Assembly (NCBI RefSeq): GCF_011764545.1
Contig: NZ_AP022870.1
Location: 3,084,001-3,148,000 of the forward strand
DNA: 64,000 nucleotides
Direction of reading: 5' to 3'
Source of the DNA: Phytohabitans flavus
GTDB taxonomy: Bacteria; Actinomycetota; Actinomycetes; Mycobacteriales; Micromonosporaceae
The notes below the pieces were generated by a model. It saw nothing but the letters and a program-made list of their open reading frames with translations. It was not told the DNA's origin and ran no database searches. The position numbers and the translations under genes are program-made. Of the stretch, positions 38,650 to 46,553 are shown piece after piece (positions within the stretch are counted from its first letter, which is position 1; the number at the start of each line of letters is the position of its first letter).

Positions 38650-39468
38650 ATGGCCACCACGCGCCGTACCATCATCGCCGGTTCTGCCGCTGTCGCGGCC
38701 GGAGCGCTCGCCGGGCTGCCGGCGGCGACGTCCGCGGCAGCCACCCCGGCCCGCTCGCACAGCCCGATCAAGCCCACCGTCGTGCTCGTGCACGGCGCGT
38801 TCGCCGACGCCTCCGGCTGGAACGACGTCGCCCGCATCCTGCAGTGCGACGGCTACCGCGTCATCGCCCCCGCCAACCCGCTGCGCAGCGTCTCCGCCGA
38901 CTCCGGGTACCTCGCCAGCATCCTCGCCACCTTGGACGGCCCGCTTGTCCTCGTCGGCCACTCGTACGGCGGGATGGTCATCACCAACGCCGCGCTGAAC
39001 AACGCCAAGGTCAAGGCGCTCGTGTACGTCGCCGCGTTCGCCCCCGACCAGGGCGAGACGCTGCAGGGCCTCCAGCTCATGTACCCGGGCACGAAGCTCG
39101 ACCAGAACGCGCTGGACCTGCGCCAGTACCCCACGCCGGACGGCGGCAGCTACGACGGCTACGTGAAGGCCGACCGCTTCCGCGAGGTCTTCGCCGGCGA
39201 CCTGCCCAGGGGCACCACGGATCTCATGGCGGCCACCCAGCGTCCCGGCGACGTGCACACGCTCGGCGAGCCGTCGGGCGTGCCGGCGTGGAAGACCATC
39301 CCGTCCTGGTACCTCGTCGCCCGCAACGACAACCTCATCCCGGCCGCCGCCCAGCGGTTCATGGCCCGCCGGGCCGGCGCGCGCACCACCGAGGTGAACG
39401 CCTCGCACGTGGCGATGATCTCCCAGCCGCGCGTCACCGCGGACGTCATCAAGTCCGCCGCGCGCTGA
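38650..39468 (+). CDS. Tat-exported alpha/beta hydrolase
   Basis: 272 residues. The N-terminus [20 protein letters not shown] has a twin-arginine motif, a hydrophobic core and a cleavage region near ATSAAATP, so the enzyme probably folds before export by Tat. [19 protein letters not shown] is the oxyanion hole, [18 protein letters not shown] the nucleophile elbow (GHSYG), and [14 protein letters not shown] the catalytic His. This subgroup (PF12697-like) is common in actinobacteria. First of four consecutive hydrolase genes; 14 bp precede the next. Confidence 0.9.
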   Translation: MATTRRTIIAGSAAVAAGALAGLPAATSAAATPARSHSPIKPTVVLVHGAFADASGWNDVARILQCDGYRVIAPANPLRSVSADSGYLASILATLDGPLVLVGHSYGGMVITNAALNNAKVKALVYVAAFAPDQGETLQGLQLMYPGTKLDQNALDLRQYPTPDGGSYDGYVKADRFREVFAGDLPRGTTDLMAATQRPGDVHTLGEPSGVPAWKTIPSWYLVARNDNLIPAAAQRFMARRAGARTTEVNASHVAMISQPRVTADVIKSAAR

Positions 39469-39482
39469 GAGGACCAACCGTC

Positions 39483-40310
39483 ATGTACGTCACCAGCAAC
39501 GGCGCCGAGATCTTCTACAAGGACTGGGGTACCGGCCGGCCCGTGGTGCTGTCCCACGGTTGGCCGCTGAACTCGGACAGCTGGGAGGCGCAGCAGCTGT
39601 TCCTCGCCGAGAACGGCTACCGGGCCATCGCGCACGACCGGCGCGGACACGGTCGCTCCACGCAGACGTGGGACGGCAACGAGATGGACACCTACGCCGA
39701 CGACCTGGCGGCCGTGATCGAGGCGCTGGACCTGCGCGACGCCACGCTGGTCGGCTTCTCCACCGGTGGCGGTGAAGTGGCCCGCTACCTGGGCCGGCAC
39801 GGCACTTCCCGGATCGCGCAGGTGGTCCTCGTCTCGGCGGTACCGCCGTTCATGCTCCAGACCCCGGACAACCCGGATGGCGTACCGGTGGAGGTCTTCG
39901 ACTCGATCCGGGCCGGATCGCTCGCGGACCGTTCGCAGACCTACCGCGACCTCGCCGACGGGCCGTTCTTCGGCAACAACCGCCCCGGGGCGAACGTCTC
40001 GCAGGGCATCCGGGACGCGTTCTGGCTCCAGAGCATGGCCGCCGGGCACCGCAACGCCTACGAGTGCATCGCCGCGTTCTCCGCCACCGACTTCCGCGGT
40101 GACCTGGACGCCATCGACGTGCCCACCCTTGTCATCCACGGCGACGACGACCAGGTCGTCCCGTACGCGGTGGGTGGCCAGGCCTCCGCCGCCCGCGTCA
40201 AGGGCGCCCGGCTGGTCACGTACCCGGATGCCCCGCACGGGATCACCGACACGCACCGGGAGCAGCTCGGCCAGGACCTGCTCGCCTTCCTGAAGGAGTA
40301 CGACGCATGA
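39483..40310 (+). CDS. alpha/beta hydrolase, non-heme chloroperoxidase-like
   Basis: 275 residues. [20 protein letters not shown] and [21 protein letters not shown] are typical of cofactor-free haloperoxidases/esterases. [20 protein letters not shown] holds the nucleophile Ser, with T where M is usual (GFSMGGGE). The acid is in [13 protein letters not shown] and the His in [15 protein letters not shown] 39483 follows GAGAGGACCA. The stop overlaps the next start (ATGA). The perhydrolase/haloperoxidase activity is family knowledge and not proof of in vivo role. Confidence 0.9.
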   Translation: MYVTSNGAEIFYKDWGTGRPVVLSHGWPLNSDSWEAQQLFLAENGYRAIAHDRRGHGRSTQTWDGNEMDTYADDLAAVIEALDLRDATLVGFSTGGGEVARYLGRHGTSRIAQVVLVSAVPPFMLQTPDNPDGVPVEVFDSIRAGSLADRSQTYRDLADGPFFGNNRPGANVSQGIRDAFWLQSMAAGHRNAYECIAAFSATDFRGDLDAIDVPTLVIHGDDDQVVPYAVGGQASAARVKGARLVTYPDAPHGITDTHREQLGQDLLAFLKEYDA

Positions 40311-41101
40311 GCACGATCGTCCTGATCCACGGACTGTGGGTCACCCCGCGCAGCTGGGAGCAGTGGGTCCCGTACTACGAGGCGAAGGGCCACACCGTGC
40401 TGACCCCGGCGTACCCCGGCTTCGAGGTCGAGGTCGAGGCGCTGCGCGCGGACCCCAGCCCGATCGCGACCGTCACCGTCCCGGAGACCGTCGCCCACCT
40501 GGAGAAGATCATCACCGCGCTGCCCGAAAAGCCCATCCTCATGGGCCACTCCTTCGGCGGCACGCTCACTCAGCTCCTGCTCGACCGGGGACACGGCGCC
40601 GCCGGCGTGGTCATCGACTCCGCGCCGCCGGAGGGCATCCACGTCACCCCGCCGTCGCAGATCAGGTCGCTGTTCCCGATCCTGAACAACCCGGCCAAGC
40701 GACACCAGGCCGTCGGGTTTACCCACGAGCAGTGGCACTACGCCTTCACGAACACACTGTCCGAAGAGGACTCGCGGGCGGCGTACGACCGGTACGCGAT
40801 CCCGGCGCCGGGCAGCTGGGTCTGGGCCTACGGGCTGCTGGCCAACTTCACCCCCGGCAAGCAGGAGACGTGGGTCAACTTCCACAACGAAGACCGGGCA
40901 CCGCTGCTGTTCGTCGCCGGCGGCGCCGACCACATCATGCCGCCGTCGGTAAACAAGTCGAACGCCCACCACTACAAGGGCAAAACCACCATCACCGAGT
41001 ACCGCGAGCTGCCCGGCCGCTCGCACTGGACCTGCGCCGAGCCCGGCTGGGAGCAGGTCGCGGACACCGCCCTCGACTGGGCGCTCGCAAACGCCCGGTG
41101 A
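40307..41101 (+). CDS. alpha/beta hydrolase
   Basis: 264 residues. [20 protein letters not shown] is the oxyanion-hole segment and [19 protein letters not shown] the nucleophile elbow (GHSFG). [20 protein letters not shown] holds the acid and [15 protein letters not shown] the catalytic His. The ATG overlaps the preceding stop by four bases, so the haloperoxidase-like gene and this one are co-translated. Substrate unknown; the conserved [10 protein letters not shown] segment suggests a defined subfamily. Confidence 0.88.
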   Translation: MSTIVLIHGLWVTPRSWEQWVPYYEAKGHTVLTPAYPGFEVEVEALRADPSPIATVTVPETVAHLEKIITALPEKPILMGHSFGGTLTQLLLDRGHGAAGVVIDSAPPEGIHVTPPSQIRSLFPILNNPAKRHQAVGFTHEQWHYAFTNTLSEEDSRAAYDRYAIPAPGSWVWAYGLLANFTPGKQETWVNFHNEDRAPLLFVAGGADHIMPPSVNKSNAHHYKGKTTITEYRELPGRSHWTCAEPGWEQVADTALDWALANAR

Positions 41102-41192
41102 AGCCGGTGCCGCCCAGCGCCCACGGGGCGCTGGGCGGCCTCGCGACATTTGTCCAAGACTGATGGCCGGCAGGCCGTGCATCATCGCCTGC

Positions 41193-41981
41193 ATGAGGGA
41201 GTCGATGCATGTGGTCCGCGACGGGTCGCGGGAGGCGCCGGTGCTGTTGCTCATCCACGGCTCGGGGTTCTCCAGCGGCACATGGAAGCCGGTGGTACCG
41301 GCGCTCGCCGAGCATCACCACGTCGTCCGGGTCGACCTGCCGGGCTGTGGCCAGTCCCCGCCCGCGCCGTCGTACGACGTACCCGCGCAGGCCAGACGCG
41401 TGGCGGCGATGCTCGACGACCTCGGCCTCCGGCCCGCCGCGGTGGTCGGGCACTCCAGCGGCGGCTACGTCGCCACCGCGCTCGCCGAGCAGTGCCCCGA
41501 CCTGGTGCGGTCGCTCGTGCTGATCAGCACCGGCCCGAGTCCCGACGCGTTCCTTCCGCAGCCGTTCATCCTTCGGGTCCTGCTGGCCCCGCCGCTCGGC
41601 CCGCTGATCTGGTCGAGGCGTTCGGACGCGATGATCCGCAAGGGGATAAGCGCGACGTGTGCCCGCCCGGTGGACATCCCGGACGACGTGGTCGCCGAGC
41701 TACGGCCCACCACCTACCGCACGCTCAGGTCGGTGCTGCGCCAGAACACCGCGTACATCACCGAGCAGAGCGTGCCCGCGCGCCTCGCCGCCCTCAAGGT
41801 CCCCCTACTCGCGATCTTCGGCGCGGCCGACCCTCGCTGGGAGCCGTCGTCGGTGCACCAGTACGAGGCGGTGCCGAACGCGCGCGTGGAGCTGCTGCCC
41901 GGCGTCGGGCACATACCCGCCTTCGAAGCCCCCGAGGCGACCAGTGAACTGCTGCTGGACTTCACGGCAGCGGGTCGCTGA
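41193..41981 (+). CDS. alpha/beta hydrolase
   Basis: 262 residues from ATG 41193, or four codons later. LLLIHGSGFSSGTWKPVVPAL is the oxyanion hole, AAVVGHSSGGYVATALAEQ the nucleophile elbow (GHSSG), IFGAADPRWEP the acid and LPGVGHIPAFEAPE the His. It is separated by 91 bp from the hydrolase upstream, so it may have its own promoter. Fourth and last of the hydrolase run. Confidence 0.86.
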   Translation: MRESMHVVRDGSREAPVLLLIHGSGFSSGTWKPVVPALAEHHHVVRVDLPGCGQSPPAPSYDVPAQARRVAAMLDDLGLRPAAVVGHSSGGYVATALAEQCPDLVRSLVLISTGPSPDAFLPQPFILRVLLAPPLGPLIWSRRSDAMIRKGISATCARPVDIPDDVVAELRPTTYRTLRSVLRQNTAYITEQSVPARLAALKVPLLAIFGAADPRWEPSSVHQYEAVPNARVELLPGVGHIPAFEAPEATSELLLDFTAAGR

Positions 41982-42102
41982 CCCGCCGCCCCGTCACCCC
42001 TCATGCACCGCTATCGTGGCTTTCTCTGGAAGCAAATTCGAATAATCCCTAGATCGACGAATATGACTGGTGGTCTTGGCGGCAGCACGAGACAATTATT
42101 AG

Positions 42103-43350
42103 GTGGACGAGGACACGTTAGCCCAGCTCGCCGCCCTTGCGGCCAAATGTGCTGACGCCTCGGTCTGGCCCCTTTCCGACGATGCGCTCGTTGATTGTCT
42201 GGACACCATTCACCAGATCACACAAACGCTCACTGCCGCGCAATCGCATTTGATTCGAGAAATCGATGGGCGGGGTTTGCCGGTCGCGCGGCACGCGTCG
42301 AGCACGCCGGTGTGGTTGCGGGAGCATCTGCGGGTCAGTGTGCATGCGGCGAAGCGGATGGTCGAGCTGGCCCGTGCTGTGGATGAGCGGCCGGCTCTCG
42401 ACGCCGCTTTGGTCGCCGGTGTGGTGAATGCCGAGCAGGCGGCTGTGGTGGCCGCTGCGATCCGGGACCTGCCTGTCGATCCCGGTTTGGTCGACCGGGC
42501 TGAGGCGGTGCTGATCGGTCAGGCGCAGCAGTTCGAGCCGGCCATCCTGCGCAAGGCCGGCGAGCGGGTCCTCGCGCACGTGGCACCCGAGCTCGCCGAC
42601 GCCCGCGATGCCGCAGCGTTGCGGCGGCAGGAAGCTCGGGCGTGGCAGACGCGGGCGTTCCAGCTGACCCGGCTCGGTGATGGACGCGTGCGGGTGACCG
42701 GTTGGTTGGACGAGGTCGGCGCCGCCACCGTCAACGCCGCCCTGGACCCGCTGTGCGCCCCGCACCGTGACGGCGACGAGCCGCGCACACCCGCGCAGCG
42801 GCGAGCTGACGCGTTGGTCGCCGTGTGTGACCTGGCCACCCGCACCGAGCAGTTGCCGGACAGTGGTGGGCAGCGGCCGCACGTCGTCGTTACCGTCCCC
42901 TTCGCCGCGCTGCGCGAGCAGGTCGAGGCCGGCACGCTGGACACCGGCGGCCGGATCAGCCCCGCCCAGGTCCGTCAGCTGGCCTGCGACGCGCAGATCA
43001 TCCCCGCCGTGCTCGGCGGCGACGGCCAGGTCCTGGACCTGGGACGGACCCGCCGGCTCATCACCGGGCCGCTGCGACGAGCGCTGGAGCTACGCGACCG
43101 AGGATGCGCATTTCCGGGCTGTGACCGGCCGCCCCGCTGGTGTCACGGCCACCACATCCGCGCCTGGACCGAGTCCGGACCAACCTCCCTGGACAACAGC
43201 GTCCTACTCTGCGGCTACCACCACCGCATCATCCACAGCGGACAGTGGACCGTCCGGCTCGCGGCCGATGGGCTACCGGAGTTCATCCCGCCCAGCCACG
43301 TTGACCCGCACCGAGAGCCTCGCCGCAACCGCTACCACCACCGAACGTGA
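42103..43350 (+). CDS. DUF222 / HNH endonuclease (13E12 repeat family)
   Basis: 415 residues. The long DUF222 domain (about 20-300; RHASSTPVWLREHLRVSVHA, VVNAEQAAVVAAAIRDLP) precedes a C-terminal HNH nuclease with zinc cysteines: CAFPGCDRPPRWCHGHHIRAW, then NSVLLCGYHHRIIHSGQW. The start is a GTG preceded by an AT-rich stretch (ACAATTATTAG). The first 150 bp use AT-ending codons far more than the rest of the window. The family is multi-copy and mobile-like in actinobacteria; mycobacterial members (REP13E12) serve as a phage integration site. Confidence 0.9.
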   Translation: MDEDTLAQLAALAAKCADASVWPLSDDALVDCLDTIHQITQTLTAAQSHLIREIDGRGLPVARHASSTPVWLREHLRVSVHAAKRMVELARAVDERPALDAALVAGVVNAEQAAVVAAAIRDLPVDPGLVDRAEAVLIGQAQQFEPAILRKAGERVLAHVAPELADARDAAALRRQEARAWQTRAFQLTRLGDGRVRVTGWLDEVGAATVNAALDPLCAPHRDGDEPRTPAQRRADALVAVCDLATRTEQLPDSGGQRPHVVVTVPFAALREQVEAGTLDTGGRISPAQVRQLACDAQIIPAVLGGDGQVLDLGRTRRLITGPLRRALELRDRGCAFPGCDRPPRWCHGHHIRAWTESGPTSLDNSVLLCGYHHRIIHSGQWTVRLAADGLPEFIPPSHVDPHREPRRNRYHHRT

Positions 43351-43523
43351 CACCCACGCGTCCAACCGACCCTGCGGCGGCAATTTGTGCCTGGGCCGCG
43401 CGGAGCGGCACCGCCATCCGGGTGAGCGTGTCGACCTCGGACATTGACCGCGACGGACACCGCGGGTAGCTCGCATCTCCGTCGTGGAATAGAGCCCCCG
43501 AAAGCTCTATATAGACTTGTGGC

Positions 43524-44360
43524 GTGCTGTCGACCGGTGCACGACGCGGCTGGGCGTGGTCGGACGTGGACATCGCGGTCCCCCGGCCGTCGGGTCGGCT
43601 GCCGGGGATCAGAATGGCTGGGTTCAGCCAACGTGTCCCCGCATTCGTCGACATCACCATGGTCGCGCACCCGTCCGTCACCCTGCTCGTCGATCTGAGC
43701 GAGGCGGCGGGCCTCGCCTACGACACCCAGGCCCGGCACCAGCGCGGCAGCGCCGTCGTCGGGCTCCTGCCCGGCGATCTCCGGGTGACCGGACGCGGGA
43801 TCGGCGACTGCCTCCAGATCCGGCTGGAGCCGGCCGCGGCGGCAGCGGTGCTCGGCGCCTCGGCCGAGCTGAGCGGGACGACGGTAGCGCTCGAAGACGT
43901 CTGGGGCCGTGACGCCGACCGAGCCGAGGACAGGCTGCGCGCCGCCACCTCATGGCGCGAGCGGTTCACGATCGTCGAGGAGATCCTCGGCCGGCGCTTG
44001 GCGGCCCGGCCACCGGTCGACCCGGAGGTCGGGTACACCTGGCGGCGGACGCTCGCCAGCCGAGGGCGGGTGCGGGTCGAATGCCTGGCGGACGAGGTGG
44101 GCTGGAGCCGCAAGCGCCTGTGGTCCCGCTTCCGCTCGCAGCTCGGCATCACACCCAAACGCGCCGCCCGACTGGTGCGCTTCGACAACGCCGCCCACCT
44201 GCTCGCCGCCGGCCGCACCCCCGCCGACGTCGCCACCCGGAGCGGCTACGTCGACCAGTCCCACCTCCACCGCGAGGTCAAGGCGTTCACCGGGCGCACG
44301 CCCACGGATCTCGCCGTCGCGCCATGGCTCGCCATCGACCACGTCGCGTGGCCGGACTGA
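43524..44360 (+). CDS. AraC family regulator
   Basis: 278 residues from GTG 43524. The N-terminal domain is cupin-like (VTLLVDLSEAAGLAYDTQ, GSAVVGLLPGDLRVTG). The C-terminal HTH pair is VRVECLADEVGWSRKRLWSRF and TPADVATRSGYVDQSHLHREVKAFTGRTPTDL. A TAGACT -10-like hexamer at 43512-43517, next to the palindrome TCTATATAGA (43506-43515), ends six bases before the GTG, so the transcript may be leaderless. Its stop abuts that of the convergent XRE gene. Confidence 0.87.
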   Translation: MLSTGARRGWAWSDVDIAVPRPSGRLPGIRMAGFSQRVPAFVDITMVAHPSVTLLVDLSEAAGLAYDTQARHQRGSAVVGLLPGDLRVTGRGIGDCLQIRLEPAAAAAVLGASAELSGTTVALEDVWGRDADRAEDRLRAATSWRERFTIVEEILGRRLAARPPVDPEVGYTWRRTLASRGRVRVECLADEVGWSRKRLWSRFRSQLGITPKRAARLVRFDNAAHLLAAGRTPADVATRSGYVDQSHLHREVKAFTGRTPTDLAVAPWLAIDHVAWPD

Positions 44361-44918
44361 TCAGCGCTCCGGGTCGAGGTGGCTGCGCTCGCCCTCGTGG
44401 TCGAGGATGCAGAGGACCTCGGCCGGCCCGCCGTGCGCGCCGAACGCGTGCGGGACCATCGTGGAAAACTCGGCCGCCTCGTTCGTACCGACCAGGATCG
44501 TGCGCTCGCCGAGGCGCAGCTCGATCGTGCCGGACAGCACGGTAAACCAGTCGCGCCCCGGATGTACCCGCAGGTCTTTTGGCACCTCGCGGGTGACCCG
44601 CAGCTTGGCGACGGTCTGGTTGCTGTCGCGGGACAGCAGCCAGGTGGTGATGCCGCGTGCGTCGTCGCAGTGCGGGCGGATGACCACGTCGTCGTCGGCG
44701 TCGGACTCGACGAGCTGGTCCAGCGTCGTGCCCAGCACCCGGGCGATCGTGACCATCTGGTCCAGGGCGACGCGGCGGTGGCCGGTCTCGATCCGGCTGA
44801 GCGTGGAAGGGCTGATCAGGCAGCGGCGGGCCAGCTCGTCCAGCGACAAGCCGCGGGCCACCCGCAGCCCGCGGATCCGCTGCCGGACCAGGGCCTCGAG
44901 GTCACCGTCTTGCTTCAT
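44361..44918 (-). CDS. XRE family regulator with C-terminal cupin domain
   Basis: 185 residues from ATG 44918 (MKQDGDLEALVRQRIRGL). The helix-turn-helix reads GLSLDELARRCLISPSTLSRIETG (residues 28-51), and a cupin sensor follows at about 105-175 (RVHPGRDWFTVLSGTIELRL, AAEFSTMVPHAFGAHGGPAE). This group often regulates amine, polyamine or antibiotic-type catabolic genes. Divergent from the methyltransferase at 44966, 47 bp between starts, which is its likely target. Confidence 0.9.
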   Translation of the reverse strand: MKQDGDLEALVRQRIRGLRVARGLSLDELARRCLISPSTLSRIETGHRRVALDQMVTIARVLGTTLDQLVESDADDDVVIRPHCDDARGITTWLLSRDSNQTVAKLRVTREVPKDLRVHPGRDWFTVLSGTIELRLGERTILVGTNEAAEFSTMVPHAFGAHGGPAEVLCILDHEGERSHLDPER

Positions 44919-44965
44919 ACGCAAGATACTATGCCAGGCGGGCAAAGCATGACTACCGTTGCCGC

Positions 44966-45754
44966 ATGGCACACGACCACATGATCGAGCTGCTCGACCT
45001 TGACGCCGAGGTCCTGCACGAGTACTTCCGCGACGTGATCGGCTGGGTCGCCCGCGAGGCCGCCGACCACCCCCGCGTCGTCGACCTGGGGGCCGGCAGC
45101 GGTACCGGCTCCCTCGCGCTCGCCAGGGAGCTGCCCGGCTCCACGGTCACCGCGGTGGACATCACCCCGGAGATGCTGGCCCATCTGCGCAGTCGGGCCG
45201 ATGCCGCTGGGCTGGGCGACCGGATCCGTACCGTCGAGGCCGACCTGGACCAGCCCTGGCCCGACTTCGGTCCGGTCGACGTGATCTGGGCCGCCTTCTC
45301 GATGCACCACATGGCCGATCCCGCGAAAGCGCTCGCCTCGGCGTTCGGCGCGCTGCGGCCGGGCGGGCTGCTGGTGATCGCCGAGCTGGATTCGTTCCCG
45401 CGCTTCCTGGCCGGTACTCCGGACGAGGCCGTGGAGCTGCGCGGTCACGCCGAATCGGCGAAGCGCCGGCACGAGGCGGGCCTGCACATGCACGAAAACT
45501 GGGGTGACCGGATGAGGCACACCGGCTTCACGCCGGTGACCGAGCGCCGCTTCGACATCGACCTGCGGCCGCCACTGCCGGCGGCGGCCACGAGGTACGC
45601 CGCGGTCTCCCTGAGCCGGATGCGCCACGGGCTGGAGGACCGGCTGCCGCCGTCCGACCTCGCCGCCCTGGACAAGATCGTGGCAGGACTGGCCGGCCGC
45701 GACGACCTCAGCGTCTGCACCGAACGGACCGTCTGGCTGGCCGTTCGCGGATGA
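44966..45754 (+). CDS. class I SAM-dependent methyltransferase
   Basis: 262 residues. VVDLGAGSGTGSLALARELP is motif I, VTAVDITPEMLAHLRSRA the acidic loop, VDVIWAAFSMHHMADPAKAL motif II, and LRPGGLLVIAELDSFPRF motif III. The HMAD context is common in UbiE/small-molecule methyltransferases. ATG 44966 is 47 bp from the divergent XRE-cupin gene, which probably controls it. Substrate unknown. Confidence 0.88.
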   Translation: MAHDHMIELLDLDAEVLHEYFRDVIGWVAREAADHPRVVDLGAGSGTGSLALARELPGSTVTAVDITPEMLAHLRSRADAAGLGDRIRTVEADLDQPWPDFGPVDVIWAAFSMHHMADPAKALASAFGALRPGGLLVIAELDSFPRFLAGTPDEAVELRGHAESAKRRHEAGLHMHENWGDRMRHTGFTPVTERRFDIDLRPPLPAAATRYAAVSLSRMRHGLEDRLPPSDLAALDKIVAGLAGRDDLSVCTERTVWLAVRG

Positions 45755-45798
45755 GCAGTCCGGGTCGCCACACGTGGGCGACCCGGACCCATTCACTG

Positions 45799-46275
45799 CT
45801 ACTTCAGCGCGTACGCCCGGATGATGGTCTGCTCGACCTTGTTGCCGGCGCTGTCCACAGCGGACGCCTTCAGTGATACATAGCCGGCGCCGTGCGGATG
45901 CTGGAGCAACGCGACCCGCTCCAGCCCTGAGCCGGCGACCGGCACCGCGCGCCAGGTCGCACCGTCGTCGTACGAGGCCTCGACCCGCAGATCGCGCAAC
46001 GCCCCGAACTCGGCGCCCGCCTGGCGCTGCACATAGACGGGTATGGCGAAGGGCCGCCCCGCCGGTGCCCGGTTTTGGACACGTTGAACAGCCGCCGGTC
46101 CCACCGTGCCCGAGGCCACGAGCGGCGCCGCGTCGCTCGGGACCACGTACAGGTCACCACGGTCTCGATGGCGCATGAACCGGACGTGGTCGCGGCCCTT
46201 GCCACGCCGCTCGGTCACCACCTCAGCTCGCCCGCCGTCCACCCGCACCAGCAGCCGATCAACGGCGTCATCAGA
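45799..46275 (-). pseudogene. subtilisin-like (S8) serine protease remnant lacking its catalytic domain
   Basis: The upstream part (DRLLVRVDGGRAEVVTERRG, FMRHRDRGDLYVVPSDAAPL) resembles the N-terminal prodomain of large actinobacterial subtilases. The downstream part (GRPFAIPVYVQRQAG, RDLRVEASYDDGATWRAVPV, YVSLKASAVDSAGNKVEQTI) is their C-terminal beta domain. They meet near ASGTVG with no Asp-His-Ser catalytic domain between. No signal peptide or clear start is visible; the frame runs back into 29-bp repeats. Reads as an in-place deletion product. Confidence 0.6.
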
Positions 46276-46333
46276 GCGATCTGGTTCGGCGGTACAGCAC
46301 CGCCGCGATCTGGTTCCGTGGTACAGCACCGCC
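46276..46333. repeat. two tandem 29-bp repeats upstream of nrdA
   Basis: GCGATCTGGTTCGGCGGTAC (continuing AGCACCGCC, 46276-46304) is followed at once by a copy with two or three changes (46305-46333). The first copy contains GGCGGT-ACAGC-ACCGCC, a 6-bp stem with a 5-nt loop. It abuts the protease remnant and the NrdR boxes. Confidence 0.85.
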
Positions 46334-46346
46334 GCGACACGCCGAC

Positions 46347-46392
46347 ACACCATGTGGTGTTGGAGTTTCCATCGGACTCCCATATATGGTGT
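46347..46392 (+). promoter_or_regulatory. tandem NrdR boxes in the nrdAB promoter
   Basis: Box 1 is ACACCATGTGGTGT (46347-46360), a perfect 14-bp palindrome. Box 2 is CTCCCATATATGGTGT (46377-46392), containing the perfect palindrome CCATATATGG. The NrdR consensus is roughly ACACWATATATWGTGT. The centres are 31 bp apart (46353.5 and 46384.5), the three-turn spacing known for NrdR sites. They lie 160-210 bp upstream of nrdA, so nrdAB is probably repressed by NrdR in response to dATP/ATP. Confidence 0.85.
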
Positions 46393-46553
46393 CGACCTGC
46401 CAGAGCGCCGCGTACCGACCCGGTGCGCGGCGGTCGAAGGCCGCGTGGGACGGCCGACGCCACCAGCCGGTCCGGGCGGCTCGCCGCGCGGTGACCGGTG
46501 GCGTCTCCCCGCGCGTCCGCCGGCCTCTGGATGTGGCTGCGAGGAGGGGGAAC

